DNA from: Zanthoxylum bungeanum
Lineage: Eukaryota; Streptophyta; Magnoliopsida; Sapindales; Rutaceae
Direction of reading: 5' to 3'
Assembly: GCA_019454045.1 (NCBI GenBank)
Contig: SKCR01001811.1
Location: 1-64,000 of the forward strand
DNA length: 64,000 nucleotides
In this document: one piece after another, positions 1-10,285 of the stretch
How positions within the stretch are numbered: position 1 is the stretch's first letter
Layout of the letters: every line of letters begins with the position of its first letter
The notes under the pieces: model-generated
What the model saw: the letters and a program-made list of their open reading frames with translations, nothing else
Database searches by the model: none
What the model was told of the DNA's origin: nothing
Position numbers and translations under genes: made by a program

Positions 1-36
1 AATCCAAAATCCAACTAGACGACATAGCTTCACAAG

Positions 37-921
37 CTAATGAGATATCAATAATGGGAAAATAAAAGTACCTGAAGTAGATGCTATTTCCGTTCTGATA
101 TGGGCCAGGTAATCAGGACAGTTCCTCTTCCAATGGCCCATCTCACTGCAGTGGTGGCATTTGTCTTCGGCAGCTCTCTTGGGTTTAGCTATCTTACCCT
201 GTGGTGGAAGATTCGCACCCTTATTTTTCTTCCCTTTCTTCTTCTTCCCTTTCTGTTTAGATTGGGAGGAAGCGAGAAGAGCAGTGGGTTTAGGAGGGCG
301 AGTCGGTACTCCCTTCCTCAAATCTTCATCCGATGTTTGCAGCATCTTATGCAACTCTTGGTAAGGATAGATAATCCCATTCATATTGAAATACATTACA
401 AATTGGTGATATGACGCCGGCAGAGATCCAAGTATGACACTTTGTCCTAAAGTGTCATTGAGGGGGAAATTATAGCGCTTCAACTGTTTGATCAAATCAA
501 TCAGATGAAGCACATGAGGGTTCACAACTTGTCCGTCTTCCAATTTTGCATGGAACAGTTCCATAGCAATCTTATGAACCGAGACCCGTTCTTGGTTCAT
601 AAAGAACTCTCGTAACTGCATCATCATAGTATATGTATCGGGCAATCCAAAATATTGCCTCTTAAGCTCCGGTGCCAAGGAACTGAGAATGTATGATTTG
701 ACTCGTCTATCCTCATCTCTCCACTTTTGGAGAGTCTTATGTTCCTCTAGTGTAGCATCAGGTGCTATGGCCAGTGGCAACGGACCTTCCAACACATATT
801 CTATTTGCTCAGACCCAAGAACGATTCTCAGATCGAAGTCCCAATCTATAAAGTTTTCAGCATTTTTAAGCTTGTTTGAATCAAGTATATGAGCAAAAGG
901 ATTAGGAGCAGGTGCCGCCAT
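37..921 (-). CDS. Copia gag polyprotein (element J)
   Basis: Structural capsid/nucleocapsid protein of a Ty1/copia element, about 294 residues from the ATG at 921 (start M-A-A-P-A-P-N-P). An upstream in-frame extension has no ATG and was not used. The N-terminal half has the gag-polypeptide fold typical of copia (N-F-x-D-W-D-F-D-L near the start, then W-R-D-E-D-R and S-L-A-P-E-L). A lysine-rich linker follows, then one zinc knuckle C-x2-C-x4-H-x4-C (C-H-H-C-S-E-M-G-H-W-K-R-N-C) near the C terminus. There are no internal stops, so this is the least decayed coding region among the copia elements here. It ends in a short tail out of frame with the protease signature just beyond. Whether it is expressed cannot be judged from sequence. 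Confidence 0.9.
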   Translation of the reverse strand: MAAPAPNPFAHILDSNKLKNAENFIDWDFDLRIVLGSEQIEYVLEGPLPLAIAPDATLEEHKTLQKWRDEDRRVKSYILSSLAPELKRQYFGLPDTYTMMMQLREFFMNQERVSVHKIAMELFHAKLEDGQVVNPHVLHLIDLIKQLKRYNFPLNDTLGQSVILGSLPASYHQFVMYFNMNGIIYPYQELHKMLQTSDEDLRKGVPTRPPKPTALLASSQSKQKGKKKKGKKNKGANLPPQGKIAKPKRAAEDKCHHCSEMGHWKRNCPDYLAHIRTEIASTSGTFIFPLLISH

Positions 922-1137
922 CGTAAATTTATCATATAGATAGCGAAAAATGGTTAGCAGACATACCAGTTTCAAATAATATAAATCAAACAAAACATAA
1001 ATAGATCATGGATTTTTAATCTAAAAATGCCCTTCCCACTATTACATGCAATACTGTAATCCCCAAACAAAATGCAAACAAACAATTAATTAAATTAAAT
1101 TTAATAGCGAAAGGTGGATCCTATGAATATATTTCAG

Positions 1138-1451
1138 CTCACAGCTTTGGCACGATGTCGCATACATATATTCATTAGGTAGACAACTCATTGCCAATCA
1201 CTCAATAGTGACTCCTGGGTTCCGGTCCTGGTCGTTTCTCATTGTGACAGCTTTGGCACATTCACAAGGAGGCGTACCAAGGTTAAAATTTTCAATGATA
1301 AATTCAAGATACTTGCGTAGTCTTGACAGCTTTGGCACGTTCAGGATTTCCGCTTTCGCTTAAATTTATCTACTATCACATATATATTCGGTATCGATAA
1401 ATTTCTATCAACTACACCCTCACAGCTTTGGTATGATCTCAGATGCAGCCA
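1138..1451 (-). repeat. Four iterated CAAAGCTG-core motifs in copia J leader
   Basis: Between primer site and gag, the plus strand shows CAGCTTTGG four times (about 1141, 1248, 1326 and 1432), about 80-110 bp apart. The sense core is GTGCCAAAGCTG in three copies and ATACCAAAGCTG in the fourth. The copy at 1242-1267 can form a 6-bp stem TTGTGA/TCACAA around the core. The copy at 1322-1344 forms a weaker stem with one mismatch. The other two show little pairing. The arrangement parallels the leader hairpins of copia E. Confidence 0.55.
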
Positions 1452-1665
1452 TAGAACAGATATCCACAAACCGTATTGACAAGAAGGACCAAGAAATATG
1501 TATCCAATACATACTACTTTCAAAACCTTATTAAAATGAGATATTTCCACAAAGATGAAACGTATTTAATTTAATCAAATTAAATAAATACAAGCATGTA
1601 TCAAGTAAGAACATAATTAAACAATGAATTTAAAGGCATATTCATATCATGTGTCGAGGTTTAGA

Positions 1666-1680
1666 CCTGCTCTGATACCA
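1666..1680 (-). other. Primer binding site of element J (initiator Met tRNA type)
   Basis: The minus strand reads TGGTATCAGAGCAGG four bases inside the LTR end. This is the standard copia primer site complementary to the 3' end of plant initiator methionine tRNA. Confidence 0.9.
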
Positions 1681-1684
1681 TTTT

Positions 1685-2162
1685 TGTTGGGGTTTCAGGT
1701 GGTAATTCGGGTAAACGCAGCGGATCGCGGAAAATCAAAATTTTCCGATTTCAATTATTTTTCTTGGGCAATTAAAATAAACTAATTTATTTCAATTACT
1801 CAATACTCAAAAAACTGAAATTTTTACCCAAAAGTCAGATTTTTCAGAATTTACCATTTTGCCCCAAAACTTTGTATTTTAATCATTTTAGTCCAAAATT
1901 GTTAAATACAATTCTAATTGATTCCAAATTAATTCCATAATGATTTATTCATGTCTAATACACGAAAATATAGTTTGCAATTCTAAGAAACAAATTTTTC
2001 CCTAATTGCCGAATGGTCCCTCAATTTTCAAGAATTTATAATTTGTTTATTTTTGTTCAAAACATGCCAAGATCAAATCCAAAAATTACCAAATTTAATA
2101 TACATCATATATACACTAAATCCCATCACATATATGAAAAGCTCCAAATTTGATGAAGGTTA
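1685..2162 (-). repeat. Copia J 5' LTR, truncated
   Basis: The inner end shows the inverted terminal bases TGTTGGGG on the plus strand (CCCCAACA in sense). The outer end lacks the expected TG and stops where the element B LTR starts, so only 478 bp remain. It is AT-rich with no coding content. Confidence 0.75.
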
Positions 2163-3473
2163 TGTAGGACACAAAAGTAGACTACGCTGTCCTGGGCTCG
2201 CGGCCCGATCGGGAGTACAAAGTAGCCCGCAGGGGACTAAACCGGAAAATTAAAATGGAGTCGCCACCCAGTGTGAAATGGGAAATGATTTAAGGCCACA
2301 CTCACCCCTCGCAAGGGAAGACCTCAAACCGTTGGGTTCAGAATGGTCCCTTACTTATGCCACTTGTAATGTACGGATTCACGCAATAATATAACCAAGT
2401 CTACACAACATACATATTCAAGGATAACCTATATCTAAGTTCGCGTATAACCTATATCTATGTTTGCATGCATAGGGTTTAAGGGTTGTCGTTTGTTTGG
2501 AGGGTCGGTGCCTTTTGCGTGAAGGTGAGTGAGCTGCTGCTAGTGGCGAAGGGACGTGGCAGTGTGTGTTTAGGGTTTGACGTTTTGTGTTGGTTCTGTG
2601 AGGGCTGTTGAGTGGTGAGAAGGGCTGCGTTGTTGTTTAAGTATGAGGTAAGTGGCAGACTTTAGAGACGTGAGGTGAGTTGCATGAGAGAATGATGGCT
2701 GGCTTTAGGGTTTATTATTTTTTGTTTTCTGAGTCGGCAAGGGCTGCTCTATGTGATTCGGTGGAGGGACGAGAGAGAGGAGAGGTTATTGGCTGCCGAG
2801 AGAGAATGTTGTAGAGATGGGAGAGAAGCCGTGAATATGAGTTAAAAGCCTTAGGTTTTTTTTTTTTGTGTGTTTGTGCCGTGAATCAGCTCTCTAGGGG
2901 GTGAAGGGTTTGGATTTTGGTTTCTTTTTATTATGGTATCCTAGGGTTAGGGTTGTGCATGAATTTTAAAAAGAAAACAAATCAAGTAATTGTGTGTGTA
3001 TTTAATTTAATTATTTAAGGAAAGAATATTTATATTTTTGGTGGGGGAATTTCTTTAATTTGGTGAGTGATTTAATTAAATTAGGAAGGGGATTTGAATT
3101 AATTAGGAAGGGGATTATTTTGATTTTAATTGGATTTGATTTGATTTAATTGGATTTAATTTAATTTAATTGGATTTGATTGGATTTATTTTAATTTGTG
3201 ACATGTGTTTTAAATGTTTTAATTATTTTTGGATTGGGTTTGGGCGAAATGGGCTTTGGATGGGTTATGGGGTTTTTGGCCGAGGCTTAATATTTTAAAA
3301 CAGGGATTAATCGAGCGAACCCGAGGCCAATTAGCGAGTTAAATTTATTGATGTATTAATTTTTAAATTTTTTCCTTCAGACGTCTGTTTCCCGCGACTT
3401 CCGCAACTTATCGGGTAGTGCCTCCATACGAGGCTCATCATTAGGCTTTCATGCAAAAATGCAAGTGTCTACA
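2163..3473 (-). repeat. 3' LTR of element B
   Basis: Bounded on the plus strand by TGTAGGACAC and GTGTCTACA. The first 310 bp match the B 5' LTR (16320-16640) closely. The next 900 bp (GT-rich then AT-rich) do not resemble it. The last 100 bp resemble the start of the A LTR (the GATGAGCCTCGTA and TTGCGGGAAACGG segments). The length is 1311 bp, against about 2050 bp for A, so its interior differs from the partner LTR. Confidence 0.8.
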
Positions 3474-3488
3474 GTCGCCCCCACTTTT
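3474..3488 (-). other. Polypurine tract of element B
   Basis: The minus strand reads AAAAGTGGGGGCGAC directly next to the 3' LTR start TGTAGAC, the expected plus-strand primer. Element A has the close equivalent AAAGTGGGGCGAC. Confidence 0.8.
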
Positions 3489-3636
3489 ATGGGACTTGTG
3501 TAGTGTGTGACAGTGACAATCCTATCAAAGTCATGCATGCATTTTTACTTACCTGGCTCACCAGTTGTTGACTGACTTACATGTTGTTCTGAGATACTTC
3601 AAACCGAGTTGATGGTGGCGAGGTGCTGCGAACTGA

Positions 3637-4274
3637 GTTGATGTAAGATGATGGTTCATTTCCGAACCGTTACTGATGTGAGATGATGGTTCATTTCCGA
3701 ACCGTTACTGATGCGAGGTGGTTCATTTCCGAACCGTTACTGATGTGATGGTGGTCCATTTCCGAACCGTTACTGAGTTGAGATTGTGGTCCATTTCTGA
3801 ACCCTTACTGATGTGAGGTGGTCCATTTCCGAACCGTTACTTGATAGATGGTTCATTTCCGAACCGTTACTGATGTGATGGTGGTCTATTTCTGAACCGT
3901 TACTGAGTTGAGATTGTGGTCCATTTCTGAACCGTTACTTGATGAGATGGTCCATTTCCGAACCGTTACTGATGGGAGATGGTCCATTTCTGAACCGTTA
4001 CTTGATAGGTGGTTCATTTCCGAACCGTTACTTGATAGGTGGTTCATTTCCGAACCGTTACTTGATAGGTGGTTTATTTCCGAACCGTTACTTGTTGAGA
4101 TGGTTCATTTCCAAAATGTTTCTGATGGGAGATGGTCAATTTCAGAACCGTTACTTGCTGAGATGATGGTCCATTTCGGAACCGTTACTGAGTTGAGATT
4201 GTGGTCCATTTCAGAACCGTTACTGAGTTGAGATTATGGTCAATTTCTGAACCGTTATTTACTGAGATGGTGGT
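3637..4274 (-). repeat. 3'-UTR tandem array of element B
   Basis: About 20 imperfect units of 24-35 bp whose plus-strand core is GGTTCATTTCCGAACCGTTAC, separated by short variable spacers. A few bases of the array continue at 13045-13071 on the other side of element A. The unit is the reverse complement of the array in A (10286-10740), as expected for two related elements in opposite orientation. Open frames across it are a by-product of repetition. Tandem arrays in the 3' untranslated region are a known trait of Tat/Ogre elements. Confidence 0.9.
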
Positions 4275-6321
4275 TGTAGGAACTATATTTTTGAATATAA
4301 GTCCCGATGATGAGCCTCGTACGGAGGCACTACCTTTTAAGTTGCGGAAGTTGCGGGAAACGGACGTCGGAAGGGAAAATTCAGAAATTGATACCTTGTT
4401 GGATTTAATTCGTTTGCTTAGCTTCGGGTTTGCTCGTTGGACCTCTGTTTTAAAACTTATCCCTGGCCAAAAACCCCCGCAAGCCACACACCCAAGCCCA
4501 CACACCACCAACCACACGCCCAAGCCCACCAAAAAGAACCCAAACACACGCCCAAGCCTTCCATGCCACACGCCCATCCCATCCAAAATAACAATTAACA
4601 CATTAAACACATGTTAAAATCAAATCAAATCACCTTCCCAAATTAAAAGAGTCAAATCAAATCTAATAAATCACATTCCTAATTAAATTAAATCTCATTC
4701 CTAAACTAAAACAATCCCCTCTCTAAATTAGAGAGTTCCCTTTCCTGTAGCACACTAATTGGAAGATATTCTCCATAAATTGCATGACTCATTCCCTTCC
4801 CGTACAAGGAAAGCCTTAAACTTTTTTTTATAAAAAGGACCATAAACCAACCATTCATTCCCCTAGCACTCACGCCCAACAAAAAGAAATTTCCCCTGCA
4901 ATTGCCGTGAACCAGCAGAGCCCAAGTTCCTCCTCCATCAACGAAAACACTGCCCTAAGATCATTTGCCGTAAAACACAACAAGAAATTACCCCCCTCTT
5001 TGCCGCAAAAAACAACAAGAAACTACCCCCTATTTACCGCAAAACACAGCAAGAAACCAAGCCCTCCATAATGCACAAGCAACTCCTTAACAGCCCTCCA
5101 TCCACGCACAAAACAGTCCCATAATCACCAAAAACTGCACTAAAAAACTACCTGAAACCACAACAAACTGTCCACCGAAACTACCATTGTAACCACAAAA
5201 AAGTCCAGAAACTGCACCTTGTATCACCAAAAAATAGCCTGAAAATGCCCCTATAATTACCGAAAAAGCTACCTAGAAAATAGTCCAGTCTCACCGTAAA
5301 AACCACACCTAAAACCCACAGAAAATAGTCCACCACATCCCCCCAAAAACTGTCCAAATACCGCAAGCAACAACCAAACACAATGACCAATAACCGCAAG
5401 CAAAACAGAGCAAACAACAGCCCAAAACAGCGAGGCAACGAAGGAAAACAGCGAACCAGTAAATCGAAAAAGTTACGGAGCATCAACCCTTCCGACACCC
5501 GCATAACGCACTTCGAAGAGGCGACTTTAGAGGTTAGACCTGAGGGCACCCTTTTATTTATTCCGTTCATTCTTTTTTATTATTTATATTTAATTCCTCG
5601 CAATCGTATTGTTGATTTATGTATGTTGTGGCCATGGGATGAATGATTTTGTGCTATCTCTCGTGGTATATCGGATGGAAACCCAGACGTAAATTCCGTA
5701 GCCGAATCCGAATGGATGGTAGTGCGGTCTGAACTCAGGATACAATTCCAGGTACCACTTGAGAGACACACATATTTCGTTTCATCAAATCTTGTGTTTA
5801 TCTATTGTTTAGTTGTTTAGTATGTTATTTTTACGTATGGTTTAGTTGTTTAGCATATTATCTCCAAGTATGATTTAGTTATTTCTTTCGCATTAGGAAC
5901 TTAATTATATCTCTTCTGTGTTTATGTTTAGATTATTATTCATTCATATTGTCATGTTTATCAATTTAATGTGTCCATGAGATTGTGTGCTTGCCGTTAT
6001 TTTGACTTACTTTTATGCATGGAAACTTAGATATAGGTTATATGCAGACTTAGATATAGTTGTATGCGAACTTAGATCTAGGTTATCTTGCGTATGTATG
6101 TTACGTAGACTTGGTTAGATTATTGCATAAATCCATTCATTACAAGTGGCACAAGTAAGGGACCATTCCGAACCCAACGGTTTGAGGTCTTCCCTTGCGA
6201 GGGGTGAGCTGTGCGGCCTTAAATTATTTCCCAGTTCACACTGGGTGGCGACTCCATTTTATTTCTCCGGTCGAGTTCCCCCGCGAGCCCGAAACAGCGT
6301 AGCTGGTTTCTGTGTCTTACA
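4275..6321 (+). repeat. 5' LTR of element A
   Basis: Starts TGTAGGAACTATATTTTTG and ends TGTCTTACA (2047 bp). It is nearly collinear with the 3' LTR at 10982-13044, with scattered substitutions and small indels, so insertion is not very recent. It contains a CA-rich middle part (4460-5500) and the conserved structured-looking block at 5658-5765. Long frames in the CA-rich part appear on both strands and reflect composition rather than genes. Confidence 0.92.
5658..5765 (+). other. Conserved 108-nt block with pairing ends (A 5' LTR copy)
   Basis: Begins CTCTC-GTGGTA and ends TACCAC-TT-GAGAG, so its ends can form an 11-bp helix with a 2-nt bulge. Inside are CGGAT/ATCCG and GGAA/TTCC complementary pairs. 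Related blocks occur at 12358-12465 (A 3' LTR), 17895-18005 (B 5' LTR, minus) and, unexpectedly, in the leader of copia G at 27611-27716. All are in sense orientation relative to their element. The function is unknown; a structured RNA or packaging or translation signal is a guess. Confidence 0.6.
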
Positions 6322-6324
6322 GTC

Positions 6325-6340
6325 TGGCGACTCTACTGGG
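6325..6340 (+). other. Primer binding site of element A
   Basis: TGGCGACTCTACTGGG lies three bases after the 5' LTR. It begins with TGG, as expected for pairing to a tRNA CCA end. Element B has the near-identical TGGCGACTCCACTGGG. The tRNA species was not determined. Confidence 0.75.
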
Positions 6341-7116
6341 ATAGAGAATCAGCCCCGAAATAATTTCTTGTAATGTTTGTGATTTGTGCTTTAGTTAACC
6401 GTGCCTATAGTGGGTTGAAGGGGGTTTAATCAAAGGTACTATGAGAGCTAGGTAATGGTTTGGTGTCTTCCTTAATTCACTACCTTTCTCTAAGGAAAAG
6501 CTGTGAAGGCACCTTGATAATCATTTACTTGAAGCTTACCGTGATGGACTAATTTGGAGGACCTATTATTTATTCCTGTCACCAAGGCGATAAGAGCCTA
6601 AGAGGCTTGGGTATTTAAGAGAGTCCGCTCTACCCTCCCTCTAGCAATCTTCAATAGGAAATCCATCTGATAGTCAGTCATGCATCATAACTTGTTGGTA
6701 GGTACCTTAACGTATAAAAAAGGTGCGCTCACTTGGTCGCTCGAACCCTTGAGTGGGGAGACCTAGTTGTGGGTAATCCTTCGCCGACGAGAGCCTTTGT
6801 CTATACCCCTAAAAACCCGCATGTGAACCGTAGTTGTAGGACCAATAGAAAACACCCATTTATGCTTATGTTCGGGACTATCGTCATTTGAATTCAGTTG
6901 GACCTTTCGTCATGAGTTGTGAACTTGTCAGGCCTTTTTCAACTGGGACAATTTTGCACCTCGCAATATTATGATTGCATGCTTTAAAATGATAATGGGC
7001 TGACTTATATATTCCATGCATCGTACGCATACATGCTAACATGCAGTTTTAAAAGACACCATAGATACCGTTGGGTTAGGGAAGATGGAAGACTCGTCAA
7101 AAGGCCGTTAACAAAC
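6341..7116 (+). other. Untranslated leader of element A
   Basis: Between primer site and gag there are no convincing reading frames. Segments such as that around 6700-6800 recur in the leader of B in the opposite orientation (15840-15930), confirming common ancestry. No other feature was recognised. Confidence 0.6.
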
Positions 7117-7960
7117 ATGAGCGAATAAGTTAACGAGGGATCTCGTATGGATCAGCTGGAGACTAGTCTCACTAAGGTTACCGAGCAGTTGCAAGCTTTG
7201 ACCACCGCTGTGGCCAGTATGGCTATGCCCCACGCTGGGGGGAGGCTCTGAGAATGAGAGGCGTGAGGAACCTCCGAACAGATTGAGTGATGATATCCCT
7301 ATTTTTTATGATGACATGGCTGAGTACGCCGCATGAAGGATAGCTGGGTCTCAGACTGAATGTAGAAACTCCGAGATCAGGTAGAGTGAGTTACCCGCAA
7401 GATGAGGGGTAATCATGAAGATTTGCTGGACTATGAGGCGATGACTTTTGAGGAGCAGCTGTCGGCTCAGTTCAAGATGCCTGACATAGCGAAGTTCAAT
7501 GGGAACGGGGACCCTAGGGTCCATCTCCGACAGTATGTTTATGTGATGAGTTCAATAGGTCTGTAGAAGCGTCAGGTTCAGAAGATGTTCGTGATGTCAC
7601 TTGAAGGGGCACCCGTAGTATGATACCATGGCCTGGAGAGGAAGGTCAAAGACGATTGGAGGGCATTGGCAGAGGCCTTTCTGAATCAATATGTCACGGA
7701 TTTGGAGATCGACTTGTTGCTTCGCGACTTGGAGAATACCAAACAGAAGCCGGAGGAGAGCTTCAAGGATTATGTGGACCGCTGGAGAATCCAGCTTTTG
7801 AAAATGCAGACTCTGCCCTCAGAGAAAGAACAGATCAAGATGATCATCAAGGTTACTAAGCCCTCTATTTACGGCAAGTTGATGAGGATGACCTCCATGA
7901 TTATGGATTTCCGACAGTTGAGGGAGATTGTCATGGACATTAAGGAAAGAAGAGGCTCAG
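7117..7960 (+). pseudogene. Broken gag of element A
   Basis: The ATG at 7117 starts a Tat-type gag that aligns with the gag of B: a heptad-like D-Q-L-E-T-x-x-T-K-x-T-E-Q-L-Q region, then the capsid part ending R-D-L-E-N-T-K-Q-K-P-E-E-S-F-K-D-Y and M-T-S-M-I-M-D-F-R-Q-L. Early stops (the third codon region is GAA-TAA, another near 7240) and a TAG at 7564 disrupt the N-terminal half. From 7666 a clean frame runs to the deletion junction. The C-terminal zinc-knuckle part present in B is missing. Confidence 0.85.
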
Positions 7961-9026
7961 AAAGCGATAGAAGAAGTACACACCGGAGAATCTGGACCAC
8001 ACATGAACAGATTGAACTTGTCCCACAAGATAGTGAGACAAGGTTTCTACTGGTCGACCATGGAAGCTGAATGTGCGAAGCTGGTAAAATATTGTCATGA
8101 TAGTCAATCGCACGGTAACTTGAACAATTTGCCTCACACTGAGTTGCACGGACTGTCATAGCCGTGGCCTTTCTCAGCATGGGGAATTGATATGATCGGA
8201 GAAATTCGACCGCACATATTGAATGGACATCGCTTCATAGTAGTGGCAGCAGACTACTTTTCAAAATGGGTGGAAGCTGAGTCATTTCGCAATGTCACAG
8301 CAAAGTAGATGGCAAAGTTCATAGCCCGGAACATCATTTGTCGATATGGGATGCCGCATCATGTAGTAACAGACAACGGAGTCCAGTTTCAAGGAGAAAC
8401 AAAGGCAATGCTACAAAGGTATGAGATAGGACATCATAAGTCGTCACCTTACGACCACAAGCGAATGGGGCAGTCAAGGCATCCAATACGACAATAAAAA
8501 AGCTGTTAGCCAAAATGACATAGAACTACAAAGATGGGCCGATAAGCTGCCGTACACCCTGTGGGGGTACAGAACTTCTGTGAGAACAGCAACAGGAGCC
8601 ACGCCTTACTCTTTGGCCTACGGGATGGAAGCAGTACCGCCAGTGGAAGTTGAGATACAGTCTATGCGGGTATTAGCAGAAGCAGAGTTACCTAAACAAG
8701 AATGGGCCTCGCGGAGATTTGAACAGTTAGCATTACTAGATGAAAAGAGAATGAAGTCTTTGTGTCATATGCAGTTATACCTGAAGAGGTTGGCTCGAGC
8801 ATTCAACAAGAAGGTGCGTCCCACTAAGATTAGAAATGGTGATCTGGTACTTAAGCAGTCAAAGTCGTCGACGACAGACCCGAGAGGAAAGTTCAGACCC
8901 AACTGGGAAGGACCCTACATAGTCCAGAAAGTCATGGGAAATGAGGCAGTGAGACTGTCAGATTTAGAAGGGAACGAGTTCACCGAGCCAATCAACGTGG
9001 ATAGATTGAAACAATATTTTGCCTGA
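7961..9026 (+). pseudogene. Broken integrase of element A joined to gag
   Basis: Gypsy integrase in pieces. The zinc-binding domain starts at H-T-G-E-S-G-P-H-M and its distal pair reads C-H-D-S where C-x2-C is expected, so one cysteine is lost. The core follows with W-G-I-D-M-I-G (first Asp) and V-T-D-N-G-V-Q-F (second Asp). In a shifted frame near 8455-8490 the third catalytic position reads N-G-A-V-K-A-S, with Lys in place of Glu. TAG at 8306 and TAA at 8495 add further breaks. The last 148 codons (8580-9026) are open and carry Y-R-T-S-V-R-T, Y-G-M-E-A-V and the chromodomain-free tail W-E-G-P-Y-I-V. It cannot encode an active enzyme. Confidence 0.9.
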
Positions 9027-9214
9027 GAGAGAGAAGAGTGAGCGATCATCAGGAGGACTGGCGGAAGACCTAACCCAACGGAATAAGAAATTCATTCATG
9101 CATGCATGCATACACGTAACATACTTGCATTCTTTTTTTGTGTTTGTTCTGTTTTATTTACAGGTTTCAAAAAGAAGGAGAAAGCGGCAAATGTAAGCCA
9201 ACCAGAATCAGCAA
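9027..9214 (+). other. Start of element A 3'-UTR with splice-acceptor-like tract
   Basis: After the integrase stop there is a T-rich tract ending TTTATTTACAG before GTTTCAAAAAG (9163). Element B has the same arrangement in sense orientation (TTGTGTTCACAG before GTTTCG, plus strand 13110-13130). It looks like a conserved 3' splice site; no function is shown. Confidence 0.4.
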
Positions 9215-9391
9215 CACATCAGTATCAGTTTCGGGAATGAATCCCAGGGTTGAGACCCACATCAGTATCAGTTTCGGGAATGGATCCCAGGGTTGAGGCC
9301 CATATCAGTATTAGTTTCGGGAATGGATCCAATGGTTGAGGCCCATATCAGTATCAGTGTTGGGAATGGATCCCAGGGTTGAGGCCCACAT
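9215..9391 (+). repeat. Tandem array of 43-bp units, element A
   Basis: Four units containing CAGTATCAGTTTCGGGAATG followed by GATCCCAGGGTTGAGGCC. The GGGAATGGA core resembles the core of the second array at 10286, so the two may share an origin. Confidence 0.85.
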
Positions 9392-10285
9392 TATCAGCGG
9401 TTGAAAGGAAGAATTCCAGTCGAGTGAAAAAAAAGAGAAGTCCTTGATTATCAAGCATATGTTCGGTGATGAAATTGTTTGCTGCACAGAGAGACCTTGG
9501 AAACGATAAGTCCGAGATGTGCTCTCATCCGGTGTTTTGAGTGGTTGATCTTGGCTAGACTCGCGGGCACTTAATTTCAGGACTTAGCAGTAGAAGCTGG
9601 AGTAGTCGGCGAGATGACTAGTTGAAGAGATGGCGGATCAGTGAATGACCGTTTGCTTAGATGTCCATCCTGGTTTACTTGTGTTACGATATGTGATATG
9701 GCTGGAAACGAAGGAAAAGTCTATGAAGAGGAAAAATAAACCACCTATAACCGATAAGCGTGAAGTTACCCATGGGCGAGTATTAGGAACACCATGAGGA
9801 GAAATGCTACCTTAAAGGGTAGGTGTGTGAAAAAAATGAAAAATGATGAAGAGAAAAAAGAAAAGAAGAGGAAAGCCATAGCACATTGAGTACAAGGAAG
9901 TAATCGCAGAGCATGACCAAGACATCCAGGTTGGTTAGACCACTGATCCCATTCTTCGAGACAAAATCATCAAGTTGGCTTGCTTAAGGATTTAGCTGTG
10001 AAAGAACCTTGGAACACACACACTTGGAGTCTAGTTCAGATCATTTATTCAAACGGTCAGATTCGAGTTGTATCAAGTACTTTGAAGGTTCCCTGGTTTC
10101 GACACAATGCATCATATGAGGATAAAAATATGTATAACTACTGGGACTATCTCCTAAAAGAGAGTAATATGGTATGACAGTGCGGAACACCGCATCAAAA
10201 GATCTACTTTAGCCGAGTACAAGCCATGAAGAACAAAGAGATAAGCTGAGTCTGGGGGCGACCAGCCTACTACATATGATACAAC
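9392..10285 (+). other. Element A 3'-UTR between arrays
   Basis: Stretch with no recognised gene. Short frames (for example 9980-10177) have no family features. Near 9985-10200 the translated text is reminiscent of a decayed coding segment but could not be assigned. Confidence 0.4.

Larger units (their letters stand above)
1..2162 (-). mobile_element. Ty1/copia element J, 5' part (LTR, primer site, leader, gag)
   Basis: Read on the minus strand, this is the 5' portion of a copia retrotransposon: partial LTR (2162-1685), primer binding site, leader and gag. The rest of pol lies beyond the left edge. After the gag stop, a shifted frame at the window edge reads S-W-I-L-D, the usual start of a copia protease, so gag and pol are out of frame here by a possible 1-bp shift. 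Its LTR is cut at 2162/2163, where the LTR of element B begins, which implies that B inserted into J. Confidence 0.9.

Noticed and set aside
3908..4231. Long repetitive open frame with S-I-S-E-P-L-L repeats
   Set aside because: It is a translation of the B 3'-UTR tandem array, open because the unit is short and lacks stops; units vary in length, so the frame is not kept.
4290..4330. Possible hammerhead ribozyme (GATGATGAG near the LTR start)
   Set aside because: The required CTGATGA and GAAA core arrangement is not complete, and no suitable three stems could be drawn.
4185..5570. Overlapping frames on both strands in the A LTRs (also 10967-12203)
   Set aside because: CA-rich LTR sequence gives long frames in several phases; no domains, and the frames differ between the two LTR copies.
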